Origin: Bacteroidales bacterium
GTDB taxonomy: Bacteria; Bacteroidota; Bacteroidia; Bacteroidales; UBA932
Reading direction: 5' to 3'
Length of the DNA: 32,176 bases
Assembly (NCBI GenBank): GCA_017615445.1
Contig: JAGAAD010000086.1
Location: 1 to 32,176 of the forward strand
A program made the translations under genes and the position numbers. Shown here piece after piece: positions 24,051-30,378 of the stretch. The notes beneath the pieces were generated by a model. The model did no database searches. It was not told the origin of the DNA and saw nothing but the letters and a program-made list of their open reading frames with translations. The first letter of the stretch is position 1. Each line of letters begins with the position of its first letter.

Positions 24051-25285
24051 ACTTCTTCCCATTTGTAGACTTTGTCGCCACGGTGCACCTTGTGCGGCAC
24101 GGCCACGGAGCAGCGCACGCCCTTCGGGGCTTCGCCGACCGGCTCGAACTCCACCCGCATGTCGTCCACGGTTAACTCTTCCACTCCGGTGGTGCGGCCG
24201 ATTATCATCGCGGTGTCACCGGCCTTGAGCGGGCAACTTTCCACCGTGATCTCGGCCACACCGATGCGGTCGAACCAGTTCGTGACCTTGCCCACATAGA
24301 CCTTGCGCCTGGTGGCCTGACTGCCGTAGACATTGCTCCACTCGCCGAGGTAGGCGCCCTGGTAGTAGCCGTCCCAGAAGCCGCGGTTGAAGACTTCCTG
24401 CAGGCGGGCCTTGAGCGCGGAGGCGAGTTCGGGCGTGAATGACCCGTCGCACACGGCATCCGCCGCCCGGCGGTAGCACTCCGCACAGCGCCTGACATAC
24501 TCCGCGCTGCGCGCCCGCCCCTCGATCTTGAAGACCTTCACGCCGGCCTGGACCATCTTGTCCATGAACTCGATCGTGCAGAGGTCTTTCGGCGACATTA
24601 TGTATTCGTTGTCTATGTTCAGTTGATTGCCTGTCTCCAGGTCCGTGACTTCGTAGCCACGGCGGCAGATCTGGAAACAGGCGCCGCGGTTGGCGGATTC
24701 GCCATAGGTGTGCAGGCTCAGATAGCACTTGCCGCTGATGGCCATGCAGAGCGCGCCATGGGCGAACATCTCCACGCGGACCAGTTCGCCAGACGGGCCC
24801 TTGATTTGCTGGCGTTCAATTTCGTCGCATATCTCGCGGACCTGATTGAGGTTCAGCTCGCGCGCGAGGACAACGACGTCCGCAAACTGCGCGTAGAATT
24901 TCAGCGCCTCCACATTCGAGATCGAGAGCTGGGTGCTGATGTGCACTTCCATCCCCTGCTGCCGGCAGTACTGAATCGCCGCTATGTCCGAGGCTATTAT
25001 CGCCGTCACCCCGGCCTCTTTCGCCAGATCGAGGGTGCGGCGCATATCTTCCAGATCCTCGGGATAGAGGCAGATGTTGAGCGTAAGATATGTTTTGACG
25101 CCGGCTTCCTTGCATGTTTTTACCACCTCTGCGAGGTCTTCCGCCGCGAAATTGTTGGCCGAGCGGCTGCGCATATTGAGTTTCCCGACCCCGAAATACA
25201 CGGAATCAGCCCCTCCCTGAATCGCCGCCTGCAGACATTCGAAATTGCCTGCGGGGCACATAATTTCCAATTCGTTCTTCTTCAT
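24047..25285 (-). CDS. U32 peptidase-family protein (TrhP/RlhA-like RNA hydroxylation type)
   Basis: A 412-residue U32 protein. The start LEIMCPAGNFECLQAAIQGGADSVYFG and the U32 signature EMFAHGALCMAISGKCYLS (172-190) are clear. Cysteines at 180, 187, 203 and 207, together with others further on, are candidates for the iron-sulfur cluster found in this family. Once annotated as collagenases, characterised family members TrhP and RlhA are needed for prephenate-dependent hydroxylation of tRNA and rRNA, so an RNA-modification role is more likely than proteolysis. ATG 25285 is preferred to an in-frame GTG at 25300 since it gives the normal family N-terminus. The stop overlaps the S41 start. The RNA target cannot be named from sequence. 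Confidence 0.88.
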   Translation of the reverse strand: MKKNELEIMCPAGNFECLQAAIQGGADSVYFGVGKLNMRSRSANNFAAEDLAEVVKTCKEAGVKTYLTLNICLYPEDLEDMRRTLDLAKEAGVTAIIASDIAAIQYCRQQGMEVHISTQLSISNVEALKFYAQFADVVVLARELNLNQVREICDEIERQQIKGPSGELVRVEMFAHGALCMAISGKCYLSLHTYGESANRGACFQICRRGYEVTDLETGNQLNIDNEYIMSPKDLCTIEFMDKMVQAGVKVFKIEGRARSAEYVRRCAECYRRAADAVCDGSFTPELASALKARLQEVFNRGFWDGYYQGAYLGEWSNVYGSQATRRKVYVGKVTNWFDRIGVAEITVESCPLKAGDTAMIIGRTTGVEELTVDDMRVEFEPVGEAPKGVRCSVAVPHKVHRGDKVYKWEEV

Positions 25286-25321
25286 CTGATTATGATCCAC
25301 GATCAGCTCGGGGATGACTCA

Positions 25322-26293
25322 TCATTTTGCTCTGCCGACAAGTTTTTCTGCGAAATCTTTCAGGGCGTCGGCGCCGCGGCCGAGGTCTTTGACGGCCTGC
25401 ATCGCGCGCTCGCTGTATCTGATGATTTCGGCTTTGGCGTCTTCGTCCACTCCGTTTGCGGTGTAGATAGCTTTCACTTTTGCGATCTTGTCCGCTTTCT
25501 CTTCGGGAGTTTCGGAAGGGAGCTCCATCGCCTCCAGAAATGCCTTCTTGTCTGCGGTCTTCTCCAAAGTCCGTACCGTCAGCCAGCTCTTCTTCTTATT
25601 GATTATGTCTCCGCCTATCGGTTTGCCGAAAACTTTCTCGTCTCCGAAAGCGTCCAGATAATCGTCCGCCACCTGGAAAGCCATGCCGAGTTCGTAACCA
25701 TAGTTGTATAGAGCTTCGCAATCCTTTTCCGGAGCACCGGCGAGCAGGGCGCCCATCTTTGCCGAGCAGGCAATCAGCACCGCAGTCTTCAGGCCTATCA
25801 TCATCGCATAATCTTCCATCTTCACCTCGGAGCGGTCCTCGAACTCCATGTCGTACTGCTGACCTTCGCAGACCTGAGCGGCTGTCTTCGAAAAGAGGTC
25901 CAGCGCAGCGCCGACCTTGTCCGCCGGAGCTTTCGCCAGACGCTTGTAGGCGTCTATCTGCATCACGTCGCCGCTGAGAATCGCAGTGTCCTCGTTCCAT
26001 TTCTTCCACACCGTGTCCTGGCCGCGCCTCAGAGGCGAACGGTCCATAATGTCGTCGTGGATGAGGGTGAAGGTGTGGAACACCTCCAGCGCAGCCGCCG
26101 GCTCCAGAATGCTCGGGTCGAATCCGTCTTTATATAATGAATAGGTCAGAAGACACAGCGTGGGGCGTATGCGTTTCCCGCCTATCGATATCATATACCT
26201 AAGGGGATCGTAAAGCCCTTCCGGCCTCTTTTCGAATTCAATTTCAGCGAACAGTTTCGCGATAGTGTCTTTAATGGTCTGTGCGTCAGTCAT
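25322..26293 (-). CDS. Short-chain polyprenyl (farnesyl/geranylgeranyl) diphosphate synthase
   Basis: A 323-residue trans-isoprenyl diphosphate synthase condensing IPP with allylic diphosphates. The GGKRIRP substrate motif is at 38-44. The first aspartate-rich motif is DDIMD at 80-84 followed by RRG, and the second is in QVADDYLD further on. The residue five places before the first motif is Phe75. A bulky aromatic there limits chain length, so a C15 or C20 product is more likely than a long quinone side chain. The start is ATG 26293; a TTG three codons upstream in frame is less likely. It heads the leftward unit with the U32, S41 and rdgB genes and lies next to the palindrome-rich intergenic region, with a -7-like box almost touching its start codon. 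Confidence 0.9.
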   Translation of the reverse strand: MTDAQTIKDTIAKLFAEIEFEKRPEGLYDPLRYMISIGGKRIRPTLCLLTYSLYKDGFDPSILEPAAALEVFHTFTLIHDDIMDRSPLRRGQDTVWKKWNEDTAILSGDVMQIDAYKRLAKAPADKVGAALDLFSKTAAQVCEGQQYDMEFEDRSEVKMEDYAMMIGLKTAVLIACSAKMGALLAGAPEKDCEALYNYGYELGMAFQVADDYLDAFGDEKVFGKPIGGDIINKKKSWLTVRTLEKTADKKAFLEAMELPSETPEEKADKIAKVKAIYTANGVDEDAKAEIIRYSERAMQAVKDLGRGADALKDFAEKLVGRAK

Positions 26294-26299
26294 AGTTTT

Positions 26300-26307
26300 C
26301 AAATATA
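26300..26307 (-). promoter_or_regulatory. Candidate -7 promoter element of the polyprenyl synthase operon
   Basis: On the minus strand TATATTTG matches TAnnTTTG exactly. It ends only 6 nt before the ATG at 26293, so initiation at the usual distance would give a leaderless or nearly leaderless mRNA. No TTTG is seen at standard -33 spacing. The first palindrome unit of the neighbouring array begins 11 bp upstream of it. Confidence 0.35.
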
Positions 26308-26318
26308 GTCATTTTTCC

Positions 26319-26415
26319 GCACAAGGTGGAACTTCGTGCTCGAGACCTTGTGCACTAAACCCCATCATAGACATTCCAGCGCACAAGGTCCCCGTCCTAC
26401 TATTCCACCTTGTGC
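26319..26415. repeat. Pair of 35-bp palindromic units in inverted arrangement (array A)
   Basis: Two 35-bp units, 26319-26353 and 26381-26415, each begin with GCACAAGGT and end with ACCTTGTGC: perfect 9-bp arms around a 17-nt centre. The units are 27 bp apart. The second unit is the inverted partner of the first, since reverse-complementing it also restores GGAA after the first arm and GG before the second, and all four 9-mers share one dyad centre at position 26367. This is the architecture of REP doublets (REPINs) or of a four-site operator. It lies in the gap 26294-26646, which carries no convincing gene. Confidence 0.8.
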
Positions 26416-26425
26416 GTTTAAGTGC

Positions 26426-26457
26426 AAGTGGTGTCCGTAAAACAGGGACATCACCTT
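26426..26457. repeat. Imperfect hairpin between the two palindrome arrays
   Basis: AAGTGGTGTCC at 26426-26436 pairs imperfectly with GGACATCACCTT at 26446-26457 around a 9-nt loop. There is no adjacent T-run in either direction, so a rho-independent terminator is not supported. Confidence 0.45.
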
Positions 26458-26477
26458 CAAAAACACCCCCCTTTCGC

Positions 26478-26629
26478 ATTTTCGCAGACTAGCCACACAC
26501 TCACCCCCGTCTGAGGCTATTGTGAAGTGGTTGAACGTGTGGCTGAGGGCAATTTTGCCCCCAGCCACACAGTGATAGGCATCACAACCAGTTCTGAAGG
26601 GGGTAGATGTGTGGCACGCTTGCGGAAAA
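26478..26629. repeat. Pair of ~54-bp hairpin units in an inverted arrangement (array B)
   Basis: Two hairpin units face each other around the perfect palindrome GGGCAATTTTGCCC (26547-26560). The left unit is AGCCACAC (26491-26498) to GTGTGGCT (26537-26544); the right is AGCCACAC (26563-26570) to GTGTGGC (26609-26615). All arms are symmetric about 26553.5. Read outward from the centre the two copies align for about 70 nt without gaps, sharing GGGGGT, TGTGTGGC and a final AAAAT. Internal stem bases differ but still pair in both copies. This resembles a REPIN or another small palindromic element. Confidence 0.8.
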
Positions 26630-26646
26630 TTACTATACGACTTTCA

Positions 26647-28068
26647 CTAAAGATCACGGATGGTTTTCCATTTCGCCGAGAGCCAGACGGTGCGGACGGC
26701 GAGGTGCGCGAAGTAGGCCACCATCAGAAGGTGCAGGGGAAGATTCCCGATAGGACCGGGAATGACCGTCGGGGAAGGGTCGGGAAAGACCGCCCCGGAG
26801 TCACCCACAACATCAGGAGTACCGGAATCCAAGAACAGCCAGCGAAGCACGAACCACACACCCAGGAACGCGACGAAGGCCCAGACGCAGGAGTCGCGAA
26901 GGGGACGGGAGGCCGTGGCGCCGAGGAAGACGCCGTCCCAGGTGAAGGCGGCGCAGCCGACCGGCGGCATCAGGATGAGCCACGGCAGGAACGCCGAGCA
27001 CGCCTGCACCACCGCGGGATCGGAGGTCAGCAGCCGCAGCACCGGCACTCCGCCCACCCAATAGATCCCGATGAACGCCAGCGCGATGCTCATGCTCCAG
27101 ATGAACACATACCGCACCGAGCGGCGCATGGAGGCATTGTCGCGCGCGCCGATGAACCGCCCGACCAGCGCCTCGCCCGCATAGGCGAAGCCGTCCGTGA
27201 AGTAGGAGAACAGCATCAGCAGCTGCATCATCACAGCCGAGCACGCGAGCAGCATGTCGCCCATCGTGGTGGCGATCAGCGGATAGCCGATGTAGACGCC
27301 CAGCATAGAGACCGAGCGCAGGAACAGATTCCCGTTCATGCGCATATACGGGCCGAGCTCGCTGCGGCTGAGAGCCTGCCGGAGTTCGGACAGCCGGAAA
27401 GCGCCGAGCACGCGGCGGTATTTCGCCAGACAGACGACTATGCAGAACAGCAGGCCACAGTACTGCGCGATCACCGTGCCCAGCGCGATGCCGGCGAAGC
27501 CCAGCCCAGGCCAGCTGCCGATTCCGCGACCGAGGATTATGCTCGCCACTATGTTCACTCCGTTCACGACCAGGTCCTTCCACATCGAGCTCATCGAATC
27601 CTGCATGCCCACGAACCAGCCGCTGAAGGTCATCAGCGAGATGGTCGCCGGCGCAGCCCAGATTCGGATGAGGAAGTACTGCGACGCGAGCGCTTCCACC
27701 TCGGGCGAGGCCTGAGTGCAGAGCACGGCGACCTTCAGGAACGGCCATTGGAGCAGCAGCACGAGCAGCGCGACCGCGGCCGACAGGGCCATCCCGCGCC
27801 AGAAGATCTTCGCCACCTCGCGCTGGTCGCCGGCGCCATAGGCCTGAGCCGTGAGGCCTCCCGTGCCAGTGCGCAGGAAGCTGAAGTTCCAGTAGAGCAG
27901 CGAGAAGAACATCGCCCCCACGGAAATCGCGCCTATCGCCACGGCGGCTTCCGTGCCGGTCAGGTGCCCGGCCACGGCGGTGTCCACGATTCCCACCAGC
28001 GGGACCGTGATGTTCGCGAGGATGCTCGGGAGCGCCAGCCGCAGAATCTCTTTATTCAGGCTGTTCAT
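26647..28068 (-). CDS. MATE-family efflux transporter (DinF-like)
   Basis: A 473-residue membrane protein with about 12 hydrophobic segments in two MATE halves. The start NKEILRLALPSILANITVPLVGIVDTAVAGHL and GTGGLTAQAYGAGD are typical of the DinF branch, as is the second-half segment FAYAGEALVGRFIGARD. It should export cationic or toxic compounds using Na+ or H+; the substrate is unknown. The start codon overlaps the rsgA stop (TAATG), so the two are translationally coupled. Residues of about 414-442 form a Pro/Gly/Asp-rich loop between the last two helices that is out of character with the family and coincides with a palindromic DNA element. The gene ends 12-18 bp from the edge of palindrome array B. 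Confidence 0.9.
   Translation of the reverse strand: MNSLNKEILRLALPSILANITVPLVGIVDTAVAGHLTGTEAAVAIGAISVGAMFFSLLYWNFSFLRTGTGGLTAQAYGAGDQREVAKIFWRGMALSAAVALLVLLLQWPFLKVAVLCTQASPEVEALASQYFLIRIWAAPATISLMTFSGWFVGMQDSMSSMWKDLVVNGVNIVASIILGRGIGSWPGLGFAGIALGTVIAQYCGLLFCIVVCLAKYRRVLGAFRLSELRQALSRSELGPYMRMNGNLFLRSVSMLGVYIGYPLIATTMGDMLLACSAVMMQLLMLFSYFTDGFAYAGEALVGRFIGARDNASMRRSVRYVFIWSMSIALAFIGIYWVGGVPVLRLLTSDPAVVQACSAFLPWLILMPPVGCAAFTWDGVFLGATASRPLRDSCVWAFVAFLGVWFVLRWLFLDSGTPDVVGDSGAVFPDPSPTVIPGPIGNLPLHLLMVAYFAHLAVRTVWLSAKWKTIRDL
26743..26829 (-). repeat. REP-like palindromic element inserted in frame in the MATE gene
   Basis: The segment encodes about 29 residues including PSPTVIPGPIGN. Its left end on the plus strand is a palindrome, ATTCCCG (26743-26749) with CGGGAAT (26757-26763) around a 7-nt loop. 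In the sense orientation this is GTCATTCCCG followed by CGGGAATC, similar to a REP type seen in many bacteria. The opposite end reads CGGAATCC (26823-26830), so GATTCC-type ends are inverted at both borders. The reading frame is kept through it. Confidence 0.6.
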
Positions 28069-29012
28069 TATTTGCGGAACTTGCTGTCGTCCTCCAGCAT
28101 TCCGAGGTAGGAGTTGTAACGTTCGGGGGCTATTTCGCCGGCCTCGACCGCGGCCTTCACAGCGCAGTCCGGCTCATGCGTGTGCGTGCAGGGAATGAAC
28201 TTGCAGTTGTCCGCCACTCGCAGCATCTCCGGGAAGTAAGTCGAGATCTCTTCCTTCTCGAGGCCATAGAGGCCGAAACCGCGAAGGCCGGGAGTGTCTA
28301 TCACATACCCGCCGCCGGCCAGGGGGTACATTTCATAAAGAGACGTGGTGTGCTTGCCTTGGAGATGGGCTGCACTTATCTTGCCCACCTTGGGATCCAG
28401 CGAAGGATCCAGCGCCTTGATCAGCGAAGACTTACCCACTCCAGATTCGCCGCTGATCAGGCAGAGCTTGTCGCGGCAGAGCTCGCGCAGTTCGGGAACA
28501 CCTTCGCCCGTTTTGGCTGAAGTCTCGAGGACACGATAGCCCGCACGGGCGTAGATGGACTTGAAGGCCTCAACCTCTTCAGGGAGCTCAGAGCGGTAGA
28601 GATCCACCTTGTTCAGGACTATCGTCACCGGGATCTTGAACATCTCGCAGGAGACCAGCTGCCTGTCCAGGAACGGGAGCTTAACCTCCGGGAAGTAGAG
28701 CGAGACCACCAGCAGGGCCATGTCCAGGTTCGCCGCGATGACGTGCGACTGGCGCGAGAGGTTGGCCGATTTGCGGATGAGGTGGTTGGTGCGGTCCAGG
28801 ATTTCAGTGATGACGGCGGGATGCTCGGCGTCCGGGGTGACGTCGTATTCATAGCGCACGCGGTCGCCCACAGCCACCGGGTTGGTGCTGGTGCCGGCCT
28901 CTAAACGCACTTTTCCCCGCAAGACTGCAGGGAAAAGAGACCATTGGGGAAGTTCACTCAAAAGGAAGTGACTGCCCGCGTTCTTAACCACCGTTGCGAT
29001 TCCGCTCGTCAT
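28068..29012 (-). CDS. rsgA: Small ribosomal subunit biogenesis GTPase RsgA
   Basis: A 314-residue circularly permuted GTPase that checks late maturation of the 30S subunit. An N-terminal OB fold (about 5-75) with VGDRVRYEY is followed by the G domain in permuted order: G4 NKVD at 134-137, then G1 GESGVGKSS at 188-196, and G3 DTPG at 239-242. The C-terminal zinc-binding site is complete, with Cys270, Cys275, His277 and Cys283 in NCKFIPCTHTHEPDC. Length is normal. It lies 21 bp downstream from... the window order being RsgA first and then the MATE gene on the minus strand, its stop overlaps the MATE start. The gene sits 21 bp from the VWA gene stop on its other side. Confidence 0.95.
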   Translation of the reverse strand: MTSGIATVVKNAGSHFLLSELPQWSLFPAVLRGKVRLEAGTSTNPVAVGDRVRYEYDVTPDAEHPAVITEILDRTNHLIRKSANLSRQSHVIAANLDMALLVVSLYFPEVKLPFLDRQLVSCEMFKIPVTIVLNKVDLYRSELPEEVEAFKSIYARAGYRVLETSAKTGEGVPELRELCRDKLCLISGESGVGKSSLIKALDPSLDPKVGKISAAHLQGKHTTSLYEMYPLAGGGYVIDTPGLRGFGLYGLEKEEISTYFPEMLRVADNCKFIPCTHTHEPDCAVKAAVEAGEIAPERYNSYLGMLEDDSKFRK

Positions 29013-29033
29013 ACGGCAGCGAAGATACGCATT

Positions 29034-30320
29034 TTATTCAAGATACTTATCGATAAGACGAACGATAAGGTCATTAAGCTGCTCGACCTTGTATTCGCCG
29101 ACGCTGGCCTGGATATGATCTCCACCGATACCGCTGTCGTTTGTGAGGAATACATAGGTTCCGCCCGTGCTGATTGCGAAGAAGCGGAGCATGAACTCAG
29201 TGGCTTTGTCGACTCCGCTCGCTGCCACCGGGATGATCTTGATGCCCATCTTTGCATAGTTCTCGATGCTCTTATGGAGCGACTCGATAACAGCGTCGTT
29301 GTGGTGTGCCGGAGCATCAAGCAGCATAAAGACTATCCTGCTGCGGGCGCCCTCGTTCCACGAAAGGTTCTGAAGTCCCTTTTCAAGTGCAGTGTGCACA
29401 GCCTCGGGGTAATCTCCGCCACCGGCTGCAGACTGCTTGCCGACATAGTCCGAAACAGACTTGATGTCTGTGGTGAAGTCTTTCACTTTCGTTACATAGT
29501 CGTCGCCTTCATCGCGATAGAAGAGCGCGGCCGTGCGGATTTCCGTTCCGCCCTGAAGTTTTTCCACTTTCTTGAAGATGTCGATCATATCGCTCTGGAG
29601 GAAGTCTATTTCATCTCCCATCGAGCCCGTGGCATCCACGAAGAAGGCGATGTCCGCCTTCTTGGCAGTTATGCTCTTGCTGACCTCATAAAGATTATAG
29701 GTGGTCGTGTCGGAAGACCAGCGGGTAATGACCGGAGCTTCGGGCTGCTCAGCGCCGCCGATAGTGATTGAGACCTTCGCCTCTTCGGCAAGACTTTCCT
29801 TCTTGTAAAGGTTGATCCAGCAGTTGGCCTCTCCGAGATTGTCCGTCACCGAGGTCCAGACAGCTTTACCGTCCACATTGAGGACCACCTTGACTCCAGC
29901 AGCGGGTGCGCCTGAATTGGTCACTTTAACAGCAACCCTGTTGTTGGTGTAGAAATTCCAGTAAGGGCAGTATTTGTAGAAGGAGCCGTCACCTTCGTAG
30001 TACTCGCCGTCTTCGATGTCGACAACATCATTGTCTCCCTGCGAGAGCATCAGCTTGCCCCAGAACTGCCAGTTGTCCAGATCGTTCCACTCGCCTGCGG
30101 TAAGCATGCCGGCATTGGTGTTGCCGTTTTGTCCGGGCTCTTCGCCTTCACCGGGGGCAGAGGGCTCAGCCGCATCGCCGCCGCCGTCCATAAACGCTTC
30201 ACGGTCGTATGTGCCGCCACCATCCATCATCTTGTCAAAATAATCTCCTGCAGTTGAGCAAGAAAGAGCCATCGCGGCAACTGCTGCGACGGCTAAAACA
30301 TTGTATATAGTCTTTTTCAT
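29034..30320 (-). CDS. VWA-domain lipoprotein with an Ig-like N-terminal domain
   Basis: A 428-residue exported lipoprotein; the signal peptide ends at Cys21 (MALSC). A low-complexity Gly/Glu/Pro stretch follows (about 30-70) with MDGGG twice. Residues of about 71-190 hold the LTAGEWNDLDNWQFW segment and a beta-sandwich-like domain (VAVKVTNSGAPAAGVKVVLNVDGK). A von Willebrand A domain runs from about 222 to the end. Its MIDAS is DATGS at 229-233, a Thr variant of DxSGS, with GGGDYPEA (300-307) and LLDAPAH (333-339) supplying the other metal ligands. It resembles hemicentin-type VWA domains. It probably binds a protein or surface ligand through a divalent metal. The function is not known and neighbours give no hint. 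Confidence 0.85.
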   Translation of the reverse strand: MKKTIYNVLAVAAVAAMALSCSTAGDYFDKMMDGGGTYDREAFMDGGGDAAEPSAPGEGEEPGQNGNTNAGMLTAGEWNDLDNWQFWGKLMLSQGDNDVVDIEDGEYYEGDGSFYKYCPYWNFYTNNRVAVKVTNSGAPAAGVKVVLNVDGKAVWTSVTDNLGEANCWINLYKKESLAEEAKVSITIGGAEQPEAPVITRWSSDTTTYNLYEVSKSITAKKADIAFFVDATGSMGDEIDFLQSDMIDIFKKVEKLQGGTEIRTAALFYRDEGDDYVTKVKDFTTDIKSVSDYVGKQSAAGGGDYPEAVHTALEKGLQNLSWNEGARSRIVFMLLDAPAHHNDAVIESLHKSIENYAKMGIKIIPVAASGVDKATEFMLRFFAISTGGTYVFLTNDSGIGGDHIQASVGEYKVEQLNDLIVRLIDKYLE

Positions 30321-30378
30321 ATCCTAATCAAACTGCTATATAGATGCAATCCGACCAGGGTTCGTTGCAGAAAAATGA

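Noticed and set aside
26426..26457. Rho-independent terminator for the MATE transcript
   Set aside because: The hairpin is imperfect, has no T-run on either strand and lies about 200 bp past the gene.
26547..26560. GGGCAATTTTGCCC as a terminator stem
   Set aside because: The loop would be only 2 nt and there is no following T-run. It is better explained as the centre of the array B dyad.
26365..26568. A 67-codon minus-strand small ORF in the palindrome region
   Set aside because: It spans parts of both repeat arrays and its similarity to a peptide on the other strand follows the nucleotide dyad. I treat it as a repeat by-product.
26303..26646. CRISPR array
   Set aside because: The repeats alternate in orientation and are only two per type, with no regular direct repeats or spacers and no cas genes.
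26527..28110. A plus-strand frame of 527 codons opposite the MATE gene
   Set aside because: The product is dominated by His, Arg, Glu and Gln without any fold signature. The MATE protein on the other strand is clear and coupled to rsgA.
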